A stretch of DNA of 64,000 nucleotides from Chloroflexota bacterium (GCA_029782365.1 JAKOUW010000085.1:62001-126000), one strand, 5' to 3'; numbered from the stretch's first letter, positions 1 through 9,275 are shown. Numbers and translations are program-made. The notes: generated from the letters alone by a model not told the origin.

Positions 1-830
1 ATTTTGTTGCCCCGCCCCTGGCTGGCCTGGCTGGCAAACAGAGGGCGCGAGATTGCAGGCGGCAGCAGGGCGCCAAACGAAATTAAGCTGGCTGGCACCC
101 CAGGCAAATTCACAGCGCTCAATTTGAGTGCTCTCATCACTGCCAGCGCCTCGCGCAGCATGCGCATTTCAATTTCGTACAGGTTCAAATTGGCGTAAAT
201 CGCAGACGGCGGCAAATCCAGGATGGCCGCGCTGGCATTTGTCGTCAGGTTGGTGAGCATTTTTGACCATTTCATGCTCAGACCATCCGGGTAGAGACGC
301 GTGTTCAAGCCCGCAGTGTTCAACGCCTCAACCACACGTGCAGAGAGTGGATGCCCACCAGCCACACCTAACCCGCGCCGGCGCTCTACAACGACATCAC
401 CGGCATCTCGCCTGCCTACTGAGGCTGTGATCGTACCCTGGATCACTCGCTCTGCCCCCAGCACTTTGGCTAAATTTGGCTCGTTTTCCACACCATTTGA
501 TAGGCATAAGAATGTCGGGAGTTTTGTCACTACAGGTCGGTAGCTTTCCAGCGCAGACGCGGTGTCGAACGACTTAAGCGCGAATACCGCAATATCGAAG
601 GTGTTCTCCGCTAAAGCAGACTCAATAGAACCATAAATTTTCAAGGACGGAAAGACGTTTTCCTCTCCAGCCAGGTTCATGCGCAGACCGCGCTGGCGCA
701 CACGATCCGCCACATCAGGGCGTTCCACAAAAACCACGCGTGCTCCAGGTTGGCGTAACAGCAGGCTGCCACCCACGTACGTCCCAATCGCTCCAGCGCC
801 AAACACCAGCCAGCGTAATTGATCGCTCAT
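1..830 (-). CDS. panE: 2-dehydropantoate 2-reductase (ketopantoate reductase), 3' end outside window
   Basis: Reduces 2-dehydropantoate to pantoate with NADPH in pantothenate/CoA synthesis; cytosolic. From the ATG at 830 the minus strand stays open for 276 codons and runs off the window edge, so the C-terminus is missing (family length is about 300 residues). Residues 11-16 are the Rossmann nucleotide-binding motif GAGAIG, followed by a beta strand ending FVER. Around residues 187-194 KWSKMLTN matches the Lys/Asn-rich catalytic segment of the ApbA/PanE family. It starts only 22 bases after the stop of the histidine phosphatase gene, so the two are probably cotranscribed, with lysA and fmt further upstream. 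Paralogues of the same fold act on other 2-keto acids, so the exact substrate is inferred. Confidence 0.88.
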   Translation of the reverse strand, partial: MSDQLRWLVFGAGAIGTYVGGSLLLRQPGARVVFVERPDVADRVRQRGLRMNLAGEENVFPSLKIYGSIESALAENTFDIAVFALKSFDTASALESYRPVVTKLPTFLCLSNGVENEPNLAKVLGAERVIQGTITASVGRRDAGDVVVERRRGLGVAGGHPLSARVVEALNTAGLNTRLYPDGLSMKWSKMLTNLTTNASAAILDLPPSAIYANLNLYEIEMRMLREALAVMRALKLSAVNLPGVPASLISFGALLPPAISRPLFASQASQGRGNK

Positions 831-852
831 GATTTCATCTCCCAGTAATAAA

Positions 853-1512
853 TTATTCGGTCAAATCGCTATCTTGTAAATGAGAACGATCATTTAACCC
901 TAACACAGACCATTTGTGTTCTTCAGGGACATATGTTAGTGAGGCGAACGCCGTATTGTTGAAGCGGAAGCGAGGTCCGGTGAAATTTGCTTGTGGGGCG
1001 ATGCCCAGGATAGCATACATGACCAGGTTTAAGATACCGCCGTGAGAAACGATCAGATATCTCCCTGGCGGATTGAAAAGGATATTCTGTATGCCCTGGG
1101 CCGCCCGGATATACAGTTCCCATTGGCTTTCTCCAGTTTGCCCGATAGCCTGGTAAGGATGGATAAAAGCCGGTCGTGGATGCGTTTTATAGGCTTCTTC
1201 AGGCGCCAGGCCTTGCAGTAATCCGATATCTCGTTCCATCCAGGTTTCGTCCAGTTCAATCGGGAATTTGAAGGCATTAGCAATCATCTCCGCGGTTTGC
1301 TGGGCGCGCTGCAGAGGGCTGGCGATTATCTTATCGAAAAAAATTTCTTCCCGTTTCCAACGGCGAATCAAAGCGCGCACCTGGGCTATGCCCTTCTCGG
1401 AGAGAGGAAACTCAGCCTGTCCCTGGTGCAATCCAGCAGCATTTCCCAGTGATTGGCCATGACGCAGTAGGGTAACAAAATAAATTGATGTAGAAGAAGG
1501 GGCAGCAAACAT
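853..1512 (-). CDS. histidine phosphatase family protein (phosphoglycerate mutase-like)
   Basis: A 219-residue member of the branch-1 histidine phosphatase superfamily. The phosphoacceptor motif LRHGQS lies at residues 16-21 (His18). SPLQRAQQTA at about 65-74 is the typical arginine-bearing second block, and SHGG at 156-159 holds the second catalytic histidine. The length suits a cofactor-independent GpmB/CobC-like enzyme rather than the longer glycolytic mutase. Substrate cannot be told from sequence; alpha-ribazole phosphate, sugar phosphates and nucleotides are all possible. It sits between lysA (52 bases upstream) and panE (22 bases downstream) on the same strand, so it is likely part of that operon. 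Confidence 0.88.
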   Translation of the reverse strand: MFAAPSSTSIYFVTLLRHGQSLGNAAGLHQGQAEFPLSEKGIAQVRALIRRWKREEIFFDKIIASPLQRAQQTAEMIANAFKFPIELDETWMERDIGLLQGLAPEEAYKTHPRPAFIHPYQAIGQTGESQWELYIRAAQGIQNILFNPPGRYLIVSHGGILNLVMYAILGIAPQANFTGPRFRFNNTAFASLTYVPEEHKWSVLGLNDRSHLQDSDLTE

Positions 1513-1564
1513 GGCGAAAGTATATCATACCGCGTGAGCACGCCAGGGCTAGAGAACGCCGCCT

Positions 1565-2932
1565 TCAAATCAGAGATAGATCACGGCGCAGTAAATCATC
1601 CAGGCTTTCACGCGCTTGCACCAGGCAAGCCCGGCCATCTTTGACCCAAACGACGGCCGGACGCCGGGCGCCATTGTAATTGCTCCCCATGCTGAGTTGG
1701 TAAGCGCCAGACACAGGCACAGCAATCAATTCTCCGGCCTGGATGGCAGGCATATTGAGGTTCTCGATGAGCACATCGCCGCTCTCACAATACGGGCCTG
1801 CCATCCAGGCTGGTCCCGCTGATGGCCTCTCCGGCGATGCAACCGGCAGCGCGGAATATCGGGCCCCATACAGAGCCACGCGCGGATTATCGGCCATGCC
1901 CCCATCCATCAAAAGCCAGCGGCGGGTAGCGGTGTTTTTTACCGCGTTCACACAGTACACAGCCAGACCGGCTCGCGCCACGAGGCTGCGGCCAGGCTCC
2001 AGGTGCAAAACCGGCAACGGCAAATTATTTTCCCGGCAGACCGCCTGCAGAGTGGCTGCCACCAGTTGGACATAGTCTGCCACCGGGCGATGCGGCAGGT
2101 CGCTCTCATGATAAGGCACCCCCCACCCACCTCCAGGGCAGATGGCACGCGCCTGCCAGCCAGTCGAGCTGCGCGCTTCGACGATCCAATCCAGGATACT
2201 GTGCAGCGCCGGAGCGACTGGTGACGGATCGTGAAAATGCGATCCCTGGTGAAAGTGAATACCGGTCAGTGGCAAGCTGTGTACCTGGGCAGTGCGCACC
2301 GCTTCCATTCCTTCAGCAAAACTCATGCCAAATTTACTGTCTTCCTGGCCTGTTTGGCGGTGATGATGTGTATCCACCGCGATCCCAGGCCGCAAGCGCA
2401 GCCAGATTTCCGGCCTCTTGTTTTCTGGCCAATTCAGGCTTGCCAGGAAAAACAGTTCCGGCAGGTTATCAACGACAATCGTACCTGCAAATGCAAGAGC
2501 AGATTCCAGGTCAGCGCGCGATTTGCTCACACCATGCACCAGCACCTGACTGCGGGGCAGGCCGGCGGCGTGGGCTATATGAATTTCACCTGCGCCGGTG
2601 CAGTCCAGCATCAGACCCTGACTGCGAACCCACTGCGCCATCGCCAGGTTGAGAAAAGCTTTGCCGGCATACGTAATGGATGATGCACCTGGGTATTCAC
2701 GAGCCAGCGCCTGGCGATAATCGATCAGATTGTCATCCATAGTTTGCTGGTCATAGACATACAACGGCGTTCCATATTCTTCAGCGAGCGCTTGCAGCGA
2801 TAAACCAGCGACGTGGAGGGTGGCGGCTCCATTAATCTCTCGCGAACCGGCGGTCACCGGAAACAAAGGTATTCGAGCAGAAAAAAGTTCGGTCACGTTG
2901 TTATAACTTATTTCCCCAAGCACGCGCCCCAT
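1565..2932 (-). CDS. lysA: diaminopimelate decarboxylase
   Basis: PLP-dependent fold-III decarboxylase that converts meso-diaminopimelate to lysine. With the ATG at 2932 the protein has 455 residues; YAGKAF holds the PLP lysine (K91). HFHQGSHF, the glycine-rich CPGGGWGVPY phosphate-binding loop, LEPGRS and the CESGD motif (the cysteine from the partner subunit completes the active site) are all present in family order. The start is uncertain. The ATG at 2932 overlaps fmt by 32 bases and has AAAGGGA upstream, while a GTG at 2896, just past the fmt stop, would give 443 residues that still begin before the conserved fold. The gene lies in a run fmt-lysA-phosphatase-panE. Confidence 0.93.
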   Translation of the reverse strand: MGRVLGEISYNNVTELFSARIPLFPVTAGSREINGAATLHVAGLSLQALAEEYGTPLYVYDQQTMDDNLIDYRQALAREYPGASSITYAGKAFLNLAMAQWVRSQGLMLDCTGAGEIHIAHAAGLPRSQVLVHGVSKSRADLESALAFAGTIVVDNLPELFFLASLNWPENKRPEIWLRLRPGIAVDTHHHRQTGQEDSKFGMSFAEGMEAVRTAQVHSLPLTGIHFHQGSHFHDPSPVAPALHSILDWIVEARSSTGWQARAICPGGGWGVPYHESDLPHRPVADYVQLVAATLQAVCRENNLPLPVLHLEPGRSLVARAGLAVYCVNAVKNTATRRWLLMDGGMADNPRVALYGARYSALPVASPERPSAGPAWMAGPYCESGDVLIENLNMPAIQAGELIAVPVSGAYQLSMGSNYNGARRPAVVWVKDGRACLVQARESLDDLLRRDLSLI

Positions 2933-3830
2933 TTAAGAATCCCTTTCCAGTCATTGAATTTTTCCCGGCTGGTTGAATCTCATCGATGACGAGTAAGCCA
3001 GCGCCGCACACCACCGCCGGCAAGCCCTGGTAAACCAATTCCTTGCCGGTTTTGTGCGCGGCGAGAGATTCTGGAGTATTCACCGCATGAGCAGAAAGGA
3101 TTTTTAATGTCCTGCCTTGCCAGGTTGTAAACGCTCCAGGCCATGGGCTGAACGCGCGCACCCGCCTTGCCAGGTCGTCTGCTGGCTGGTTGAAATCCAG
3201 CTCGCCGTCTTCTTTTTTGAGCATTGGCGCATAGGTTGCCCCTTCGGTTGGTTGAGGTTGGGGCAGCAGTTCACCCGCCAGATAAGCTGGCAGAGTTTCG
3301 ATCAACAACTGTGCGCCCATTTCGGCCATGCGCTGGCTGAGCGTACTGGCGGTGTCGTCTGGTGTGATTCGCAGTGTTTGTTGCGCCAACATTGGGCCGG
3401 TATCGACGCCAGGGTCCATTTTCATTATCGTGACGCCGGTTTGCGCATCACCGCTCAGGATCGCCGCCTGGATGGGAGCTGCGCCGCGGTGACGCGGCAG
3501 CAGTGAGCCATGCACGTTGATACAGCCAAAACGCGGCAGGTCAAGCACCGCCGGGCGCAGGATTTGTCCAAAAGCCGCCACGACTATCAAATCCGGTGAC
3601 CATTGGAAAAGTTGTTCCATCGCAGCAGGCTCGCGCAGGCGCGCAGGCTGCATCACCGGCAAGTCCAACTCTTGCGCCAGCAATTTAACCGGCGGCGCCG
3701 TCAGCACCCTTCCCCGGCCGGCTTCGCGATCCGGCTGGGTAACCACCCCCACAATTTGATACGCCTGCGCCAACCGCTTGAGAGTTGGCAAGGCAAAATC
3801 CGGTGAGCCCATAAAAATCGTTTTGATCAT
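2901..3830 (-). CDS. fmt: methionyl-tRNA formyltransferase
   Basis: Transfers a formyl group from 10-formyl-tetrahydrofolate to initiator Met-tRNA. The 309-residue length is typical. The N-terminus MIKTIFMGSPDFA is the family signature. INVHGSLLPRHRGAAP holds the catalytic Asn/His loop, and MDPGVDTGPML carries the catalytic Asp. The C-terminal OB-like domain follows from about residue 205. It is the first gene of a minus-strand run; its 3' end overlaps the longest reading of lysA. In many bacteria fmt sits beside def and priA, neither of which is seen here. Confidence 0.95.
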   Translation of the reverse strand: MIKTIFMGSPDFALPTLKRLAQAYQIVGVVTQPDREAGRGRVLTAPPVKLLAQELDLPVMQPARLREPAAMEQLFQWSPDLIVVAAFGQILRPAVLDLPRFGCINVHGSLLPRHRGAAPIQAAILSGDAQTGVTIMKMDPGVDTGPMLAQQTLRITPDDTASTLSQRMAEMGAQLLIETLPAYLAGELLPQPQPTEGATYAPMLKKEDGELDFNQPADDLARRVRAFSPWPGAFTTWQGRTLKILSAHAVNTPESLAAHKTGKELVYQGLPAVVCGAGLLVIDEIQPAGKNSMTGKGFLNGARAWGNKL

Positions 3831-3875
3831 ATGAAGGCGATTATAACAAATGGTCTGCTGTCTGAAAAATACTGC

Positions 3876-3903
3876 TTGACAGCGACGATAAATTGATTAA
3901 AAT
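3876..3903 (+). promoter_or_regulatory. sigma-70-type promoter of the arsR-MFS pair
   Basis: A consensus -35 box TTGACA at 3876-3881 is followed by a 16-base spacer and TAAAAT at 3898-3903. Both boxes are close to consensus, and the first gene starts at 3953. Transcription should begin near 3910, inside the repeat cluster annotated next, which suits autorepression. Confidence 0.6.
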
Positions 3904-3913
3904 AAATCTAACA

Positions 3914-3946
3914 TTCAAATAAAATTGAACGACAAAATAAAATTGA
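3914..3946 (+). promoter_or_regulatory. operator-like repeats between promoter and arsR-type gene
   Basis: TTCAA (3914-3918) and TTGAA (3925-3929) form an interrupted inverted repeat. In addition the 12-mer AAATAAAATTGA occurs exactly twice, at 3917-3928 and 3935-3946, with an 18-base period. AT-rich imperfect palindromes at the transcription start are the usual binding sites of ArsR-family repressors. That the regulator just downstream binds here is inference. Confidence 0.4.
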
Positions 3947-3952
3947 GAATTC

Positions 3953-4618
3953 ATGAAAAGTGCAAATCCACTTGAAACAGAACTGCCTGGCGCAAACTAC
4001 ACACCCGCCGAAAGTCTGCCGATCACCTCTCTCGAACAGTTGAAGACGATCAGCGAACCTTTGCGATTGAAAATCCTGGAAATCATTTCAGACAAAGCGC
4101 ATTCAGCCAGCCAAATCGCCAAACTTCTCAACCTACCCCCCACTCGCCTCTATTATCACATCAATGCATTGGAAGAGCAGGGGTTTATATGCCTGGTCGA
4201 GACGCGGGTCAAGTCAGGCATCATCGAAAAATACTACCGGCCAACTGCTCGCTCTTTTCACGTCGATCGCAGCCTGTTGGGCGGGCCGTCATCCCGGCAA
4301 GAAATGTTCCAGGCTATCATTGGGGCAGTTTTCGACCCCACGGTGGAAGATCTTTCGCGCAGCCTGACAGGCGGGTTAATCGTTTCGCCCACCACTAAAC
4401 CCACCAACCCGAAGAGAATTGTGTTGACCAGGGCAGTGAACAGGCTGGCTTTGGAGAAGATTCCACAATTTATCGAGCGGCTCGAGGCATTGATCGATGA
4501 ATTCAAAGCCAGCGAGGATGTAGCCGCAGGCCAGAGTCACACATTAATGATCGCATTTTTTCCTCGCATTGAAATAGACGCCAACCCAAACCACTCAGGA
4601 GCCGACGATGACAACTGA
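3953..4618 (+). CDS. ArsR-family winged-helix transcriptional regulator
   Basis: A 221-residue DNA-binding regulator. The winged helix-turn-helix covers about residues 25-100: the LKTISEPLRLKILEII entry helix, then a recognition region ending TRLYYHINALEEQG, as in ArsR/HTH_20 proteins. No metal-binding CXC motif is visible in the DNA-recognition helix, so a metal sensor of the classical ArsR type is unlikely. The remaining C-terminal half (about residues 110-221) is probably an effector or dimerisation domain of unknown specificity. It overlaps the MFS exporter gene by 11 bases, so it probably controls that exporter. Operator-like repeats lie directly upstream. Confidence 0.85.
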   Translation: MKSANPLETELPGANYTPAESLPITSLEQLKTISEPLRLKILEIISDKAHSASQIAKLLNLPPTRLYYHINALEEQGFICLVETRVKSGIIEKYYRPTARSFHVDRSLLGGPSSRQEMFQAIIGAVFDPTVEDLSRSLTGGLIVSPTTKPTNPKRIVLTRAVNRLALEKIPQFIERLEALIDEFKASEDVAAGQSHTLMIAFFPRIEIDANPNHSGADDDN

Positions 4619-5885
4619 CGCACAGCAGAATTCCAGCATGCGCCGCGTGCTAGCAAACCCCCAATTCCGCCTCCTGTGGACAGGTCAGGCCATTTCGCAA
4701 ATTGGCGACGGGCTGGCAAACCTGGCCTTATTAATTATGATTAACAAACTGACCGGCTCCACTCTGGCGCTGGGCACGCTGATGGTCGTGGTAGCTATAC
4801 CCCAACTTATCTTTGGTTTGACAGCTGGCGTGTTTGTCGATCGTTGGGATCGCAAAAAGATCATGGTCATCTCCGATTTGCTGCGAGGGCTCATTGTTCT
4901 GGGCCTCATGCTGGTGAGGCGGCCTGAGGATGTCTGGTTGTTCTATATCCTGGGATTTTTTCAGGCGATGGTTGGTGTTTTCTTCGACCCTGCCAAAAGT
5001 GCGGTTGTTCCATTAATTGTCGATAAGGAGCTTCTGCTCACTGCCAACAGCTTATCGCAAACCACTCGCGTAGTCACTTCAGTGATCGGCTCAGGCCTGG
5101 CGGGTGTGCTGGTCGGGATTACAGGGAACGGAAACCTGGCTTTCAGCCTCGATGCGGCCTCCTTTTTTATCTCGGCAATTTTCATTTTTCGCATGCAAAT
5201 CCCTGCCATGGCCGGTTTGGCATCTGGAGGGCTGCGCCAAACCCTGGAACAATTGAACGATGGTCTGCGCTATTTGTTCAGCCATCGGCCGCTGGTAGCG
5301 GTGATGACAACCTTCGCAGTCACCATGCTGGGCATTGGCGCGGTGAACGTACTCTTCGTGCCGTTCTTATCCAATATCTTGCGCATCCCCACCGAAGCCC
5401 TGGGAGTGGTTGATGCGGCTCAAGTAGTGGGCATGGTGCTGGGGGGCAGTCTGGTAGCCGTGTTAGCGGCGCGTTTAAAAACAAGCCAGATTATCACTTT
5501 CGGCATTTGTCTGGTTGGGTTGATGATCGCTCTGATTGGGTTCTCAACATCGATTTGGATGGTCATGGCCAGCGTTTTTATGGTGGGGTTATTTCTAACG
5601 CCTGTGCAAGCCTCCGCCTCAACCATATTACAGACCAGCATCACCAATGAGCAGCGCGGCCGGGCGGGGGCAGCGCTCAACACAGTGATCACGTTGGCTT
5701 CAGTAATCTCCATGGCTTGCGCCGGTATATTAGGTGAGTGGCTTGGCATTCGCCAGGTGTTTTTCTTGTCGGGTTCAATCGCCGTGGCTGCTGGTCTGTT
5801 CGCTATTCCAATGCTTAAGGATCAGGCCAGTCAACCAAATAAAACGAAGGCGATAGACGAGGATCCCGGCCAGGTAATTGGATAA
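4608..5885 (+). CDS. MFS transporter, MFS_3/EntS-like exporter
   Basis: A 425-residue, 12-helix major facilitator protein of the inner membrane. It starts ANPQFRLLWTGQAISQIGD, the hallmark start of the MFS_3 exporter group that includes enterobactin exporters and macrolide efflux proteins. The loop-2 motif appears as DRWDRKKIM near residue 75. AGGAG lies seven bases before the ATG at 4608, and the gene overlaps its ArsR-type regulator. Regulator-exporter pairing suggests drug or small-molecule efflux; the substrate is not identifiable. The hydrophilic C-terminal tail (last 20 residues) is unremarkable. Confidence 0.88.
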   Translation: MTTDAQQNSSMRRVLANPQFRLLWTGQAISQIGDGLANLALLIMINKLTGSTLALGTLMVVVAIPQLIFGLTAGVFVDRWDRKKIMVISDLLRGLIVLGLMLVRRPEDVWLFYILGFFQAMVGVFFDPAKSAVVPLIVDKELLLTANSLSQTTRVVTSVIGSGLAGVLVGITGNGNLAFSLDAASFFISAIFIFRMQIPAMAGLASGGLRQTLEQLNDGLRYLFSHRPLVAVMTTFAVTMLGIGAVNVLFVPFLSNILRIPTEALGVVDAAQVVGMVLGGSLVAVLAARLKTSQIITFGICLVGLMIALIGFSTSIWMVMASVFMVGLFLTPVQASASTILQTSITNEQRGRAGAALNTVITLASVISMACAGILGEWLGIRQVFFLSGSIAVAAGLFAIPMLKDQASQPNKTKAIDEDPGQVIG

Positions 5886-5948
5886 AAGTGTTAAAATCAT
5901 CCCTGGGTTTGCGGAGGCGCCTGCCTATCCAACCCGGAAAAGCTCAGG

Positions 5949-7403
5949 ATGACGCGTTCGATACTGCAATTCGCTCTCAAATTTGGCCTCAGCATTTTGT
6001 CCATTGTGCTGATGACCGCTTTTTTGTTCATCCTGCGCAACGGGTTGAACGCTTCCACAGTAGCATTGCTTTACCTGATTCCGGTGCTCTTCGTGACAAC
6101 GCTGGGTGGTTTATGGCCAGGTGTGCTGGCGGCGTTCAGCGCATTTTTGGCGTATAACTATTTTTTCATCAAACCTTATTCTACTTTCGCCATCCACGAT
6201 ACACGCGACCTGGTTGCTCTGTTGATTTTCCTGATCCTGGCGGTTTTTATCAGCCAGCTCGTCGGGCGCACCCGCACCGGATTGGCTGATGCAGTTGCCA
6301 GGGAAAGCGAAACTATTCACCTGTACCAATTCAGCCTGGAATTGGCTGGAGTGAACAGCCTGGATGAGGTAGCTTCTGCGATTGCCCGCAAAATTGCCGA
6401 AACCATGCAGGCCGCACGTTTAGAAATCGCTCTCCAGCCCATTATCGGCAATACACCGTTCCGCTTATCCATCCCTCCCGATAACCAGGTGGGCGGCAAG
6501 CCTGAACTCATTATTCCACTGGAAACGGTGCGCGCCTTTCTGGGCGAAATCCGCATTTGGCTGGAAGGTCGCCAGCTAACCAGCGCCGAGCTGCGTCTTC
6601 TGCAGGCATTCGCCGCTCAAGGTTCATTGGCCCTGGAGCGCACAGCTTTGTCCCTCAACCAGGCACAGGCCAGGGTGCTGGAAGAAAACGATCGGCTGAA
6701 GTCTATTTTGCTTTCGTCAGTATCGCACGAGTTTCGCACGCCTCTGGCAACTATCAAAGCGGCCATAACCGGCCTGCTGGCCAATGACATCCCCTGGGAA
6801 GCGCCGGAGCGGACAGACTTGCTGATGGCAGTCGATGAAGAAGCTGATTATTTGAACTACCTGGTCGGCAATTTATTGGATATGACCCGCATCGAGTCAG
6901 GCGCTTTAAAGCCAAAACAGCAATGGAATGTACTCTCAGAGATTGTCGAGGGCGTTGCCGCTCGGCTGCACCGCCAGTTGGAGAAATTCAGGCTGGCGAT
7001 TGAGATTCCAGATGATTTTCCCCTCCTTCCTGTGGACTATTTGCAAATGGAGCAAGTCTTCACCAACCTGCTGAATAACAGCGTAAAATACGCACCACCA
7101 GGTTCGCTGATTCAGATCTCGGCTTCTGTTCAGGAGCCACAGGCTCTGATTCGCGTGGTGAATCAAGGCCCTCAACTGGAACCGGACCACCTGGAGCGCA
7201 TCTTCGATAAATTTTTCCGAGTAACCGAACCGGAAAGAGTCAGCGGGACAGGGCTGGGCTTATCTATTTGCAAGGGCATTGTCGAGGCTCATGGTGGGCA
7301 GATTTGGGCCGAAAATGTACCAGGGGGTGTATCGTTCAACTTTACAATCCCGCTCATGCTGGAGGGCAAACTCCCGCCGCTCATCGAGGCGGAAAACGTA
7401 TGA
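5949..7403 (+). CDS. sensor histidine kinase, KdpD C-terminal-like
   Basis: Membrane sensor of a two-component system, 484 residues. About residues 10-105 hold four closely packed membrane segments of the DUF4118 type found in KdpD. Residues about 120-235 fit a GAF-like domain. The HisKA dimerisation box SHEFRTPL carries the phosphorylated His260. The N box (NLLNNSVKYAPPG) and the G2 box GTGLGLS define the ATPase domain. The N-terminal KdpD sensor and UspA regions of classical KdpD are absent, so this is the short form. It overlaps the response regulator by four bases (ATGA). No kdpFABC is nearby; a KUP/KimA-like permease follows downstream, so potassium or osmotic signalling is plausible but unproven. 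Confidence 0.85.
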   Translation: MTRSILQFALKFGLSILSIVLMTAFLFILRNGLNASTVALLYLIPVLFVTTLGGLWPGVLAAFSAFLAYNYFFIKPYSTFAIHDTRDLVALLIFLILAVFISQLVGRTRTGLADAVARESETIHLYQFSLELAGVNSLDEVASAIARKIAETMQAARLEIALQPIIGNTPFRLSIPPDNQVGGKPELIIPLETVRAFLGEIRIWLEGRQLTSAELRLLQAFAAQGSLALERTALSLNQAQARVLEENDRLKSILLSSVSHEFRTPLATIKAAITGLLANDIPWEAPERTDLLMAVDEEADYLNYLVGNLLDMTRIESGALKPKQQWNVLSEIVEGVAARLHRQLEKFRLAIEIPDDFPLLPVDYLQMEQVFTNLLNNSVKYAPPGSLIQISASVQEPQALIRVVNQGPQLEPDHLERIFDKFFRVTEPERVSGTGLGLSICKGIVEAHGGQIWAENVPGGVSFNFTIPLMLEGKLPPLIEAENV

Positions 7404-8095
7404 CTACACTGGCTCATATTCTCGTCATCGACGATGAACCGCAAATCCAACGGGCTTTGCGCACCATCTTGGGCGCTCACCAATACAAAGTCACTTCAGC
7501 ATACACTGGCGAAGATGGCCTGGCGCTGGCTGCAGCCGAGCACCCGGATCTAATCATTCTCGACCTGGGCTTGCCAGACCTGGATGGCATTCGCGTTTGC
7601 GAACAACTGCGCCAATGGACACAAACCCCGATCATCATTCTATCGGTGCGCAGCGAAGAAGCCGATAAAGTCCGGGCGTTGGATCGCGGTGCGGACGACT
7701 ACCTGGTAAAGCCTTTCGGCGCTCAAGAACTGCTGGCGCGCCTGCGGGTCGCCCTGCGCCACGCCGCCAAAGGGCTTGGGGAACAAGAAACGGTGATTGT
7801 TTCAGGAAACCTGAGCATCGACCTTGTTCGTCACATCGTCACCCTGGATGGCAGTGAAGTGAAATTAACCGCCACGGAATTCAAGATGCTGGCTTACCTG
7901 GCCGGTCATGCTAACCGCGTACTCACGCACCAGAATATTCTCAATTATGTTTGGGGGCCTGAGTATCGGGATAACGTCGAATATCTGCGCGTTTTTATGA
8001 GCCAACTGCGCAAAAAGCTCGAATCGCAACCCAAGCACCCCGTACACCTGATCAGCGAGCCGGGCATCGGTTACCGGTTTATCACAGATCTATAA
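7400..8095 (+). CDS. response regulator, OmpR/KdpE family
   Basis: A 231-residue transcription factor. The receiver domain has acidic pair D11/D12, phosphoacceptor D55 in LIILDLGLPD and K104 in YLVKPF. The C-terminal winged helix (about 130-228) ends with the usual GIGYRF signature. The ATG at 7400 overlaps the kinase stop codon and begins exactly at the receiver domain; a longer reading from 7268 inside the kinase gene is not credible. It is the partner of the kinase just upstream, and a strong terminator follows at 8114. Its targets are unknown; the downstream unknown gene and permease are the obvious candidates. Confidence 0.9.
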   Translation: MTTLAHILVIDDEPQIQRALRTILGAHQYKVTSAYTGEDGLALAAAEHPDLIILDLGLPDLDGIRVCEQLRQWTQTPIIILSVRSEEADKVRALDRGADDYLVKPFGAQELLARLRVALRHAAKGLGEQETVIVSGNLSIDLVRHIVTLDGSEVKLTATEFKMLAYLAGHANRVLTHQNILNYVWGPEYRDNVEYLRVFMSQLRKKLESQPKHPVHLISEPGIGYRFITDL

Positions 8096-8113
8096 CACAT
8101 AGGTCTTGAATTC

Positions 8114-8162
8114 AAAGCGCCTCGGATCGGAGATGTCTCCGCCCGAGGCGCTTTATTTTTTC
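8114..8162 (+). terminator. rho-independent terminator after the two-component operon
   Basis: A perfect 12-bp stem (AAAGCGCCTCGG at 8114-8125 with its complement at 8143-8154) is followed by ATTTTTTTC. It lies 19 bases after the response regulator stop and closes the kinase-regulator operon. Confidence 0.9.
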
Positions 8163-8280
8163 TTAACTTTTTTCACAGCCTTTTTTACGCCAGCCTTATT
8201 ATTGGTTGATATAGTCAATTTAGCAAATGGCTGAATGGGCGCCATTTGCACCAACTGAACGAAGAAAAACGGGAAATGCT

Positions 8281-9255
8281 ATGACTACAGAATCAGAAAG
8301 TATCCTTCCGCCATTGGTAAGCGCATATCCAAATGCGCCGCGCAGCATCCCAACCACGTACCTGTCCCAGGAGTATCTGCGCTGGCAAATGCTGTTTGCT
8401 GTGCAAAGCATGTCAACCCAACAATTCATCCAGGCTGAAGCCGAACGCATCAGTCAATTCATCTTCCAACCTTCAGCCAGGCTGCGGTTCTCGCTCCCGC
8501 ATCAAATCCGCAGCGCCGATGAAACTGCCGATTGGATTATTCCAGCCCGCCAACGCATTGTTCAAACAGGCAGTTTGTTCAAGCGGTTGGACCAGGCAGG
8601 CGCCAGCCGTTCAATCTGCTTGCAGCTCACCAAAATCAGCTCGCTGGAAAACCACGCACTGGCTGTGGCGGCAGGGTTGCTGCGCTTCAGCATTGCTCAT
8701 GCCATCATATATCAACTACTGCCTGCAGGGCAGGTTGATGGTCCGCAGTGGGCCGTTTTCGATGATCAAGACCAGCTGCTGGTGAATTCCAGGGCTGATG
8801 CCGAAGCTTGCTTAGCAGAATTGAAGCAATACATTCTTGTGCTGCAATCGGCAGCCGAGCTGGCCCCGTACATGGTGGTTGACCTGGCATACCAACAAAA
8901 GCGCTCTGGCCTGTTCAGCCAGATTGTCAACCAGGGCCAGTCCTACGCGCGTTACCGGACGCGAGAGATTATTCACACCATCCAACACCGCGCGGCGGCC
9001 AATTCTTTGAACCGGGGCTTGAGTGTCGATTTGCCCTATTTTGATGACCAGACCCTGGATATTCATTCAAAATCGATTGAAATGATTCCTCCCAGCCGGG
9101 TGATGTTTGTGCCCGCATTTGTCGTCGTGGCTGTGCGCAAAGCGCTGACCCAATTAGACAAGGAGATATCCCTCAGCCAATCGACGCGCAAACATCTTCA
9201 AAGCTTGCTGCGCATGGTGGAGACGGCTTTCTTGCCAGGCAGCCAAAATCGATAA
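8281..9255 (+). CDS. conserved-looking protein of unknown function upstream of a permease
   Basis: A 324-residue soluble protein with no signal peptide, membrane segment or motif I recognise. It is rich in helix-forming stretches and ends with a polar tail. The ATG at 8281 is chosen because GGGAA lies just before it; an in-frame ATG at 8227 would add 18 residues but has no ribosome site. It ends 20 bases before the permease gene on the same strand, so the two are probably cotranscribed. Between it and the terminator at 8114-8162 there is room for a promoter. Context suggests a role linked to the permease or the two-component pair; this is inference only. Confidence 0.7.
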   Translation: MTTESESILPPLVSAYPNAPRSIPTTYLSQEYLRWQMLFAVQSMSTQQFIQAEAERISQFIFQPSARLRFSLPHQIRSADETADWIIPARQRIVQTGSLFKRLDQAGASRSICLQLTKISSLENHALAVAAGLLRFSIAHAIIYQLLPAGQVDGPQWAVFDDQDQLLVNSRADAEACLAELKQYILVLQSAAELAPYMVVDLAYQQKRSGLFSQIVNQGQSYARYRTREIIHTIQHRAAANSLNRGLSVDLPYFDDQTLDIHSKSIEMIPPSRVMFVPAFVVVAVRKALTQLDKEISLSQSTRKHLQSLLRMVETAFLPGSQNR

Positions 9256-9275
9256 TTTCAAATAAAGGTGATTCT

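Noticed and set aside
2231..2683. Long plus-strand frames inside lysA
   Set aside because: They are antisense shadows of the strongly supported lysA frame, without ribosome sites or family matches.
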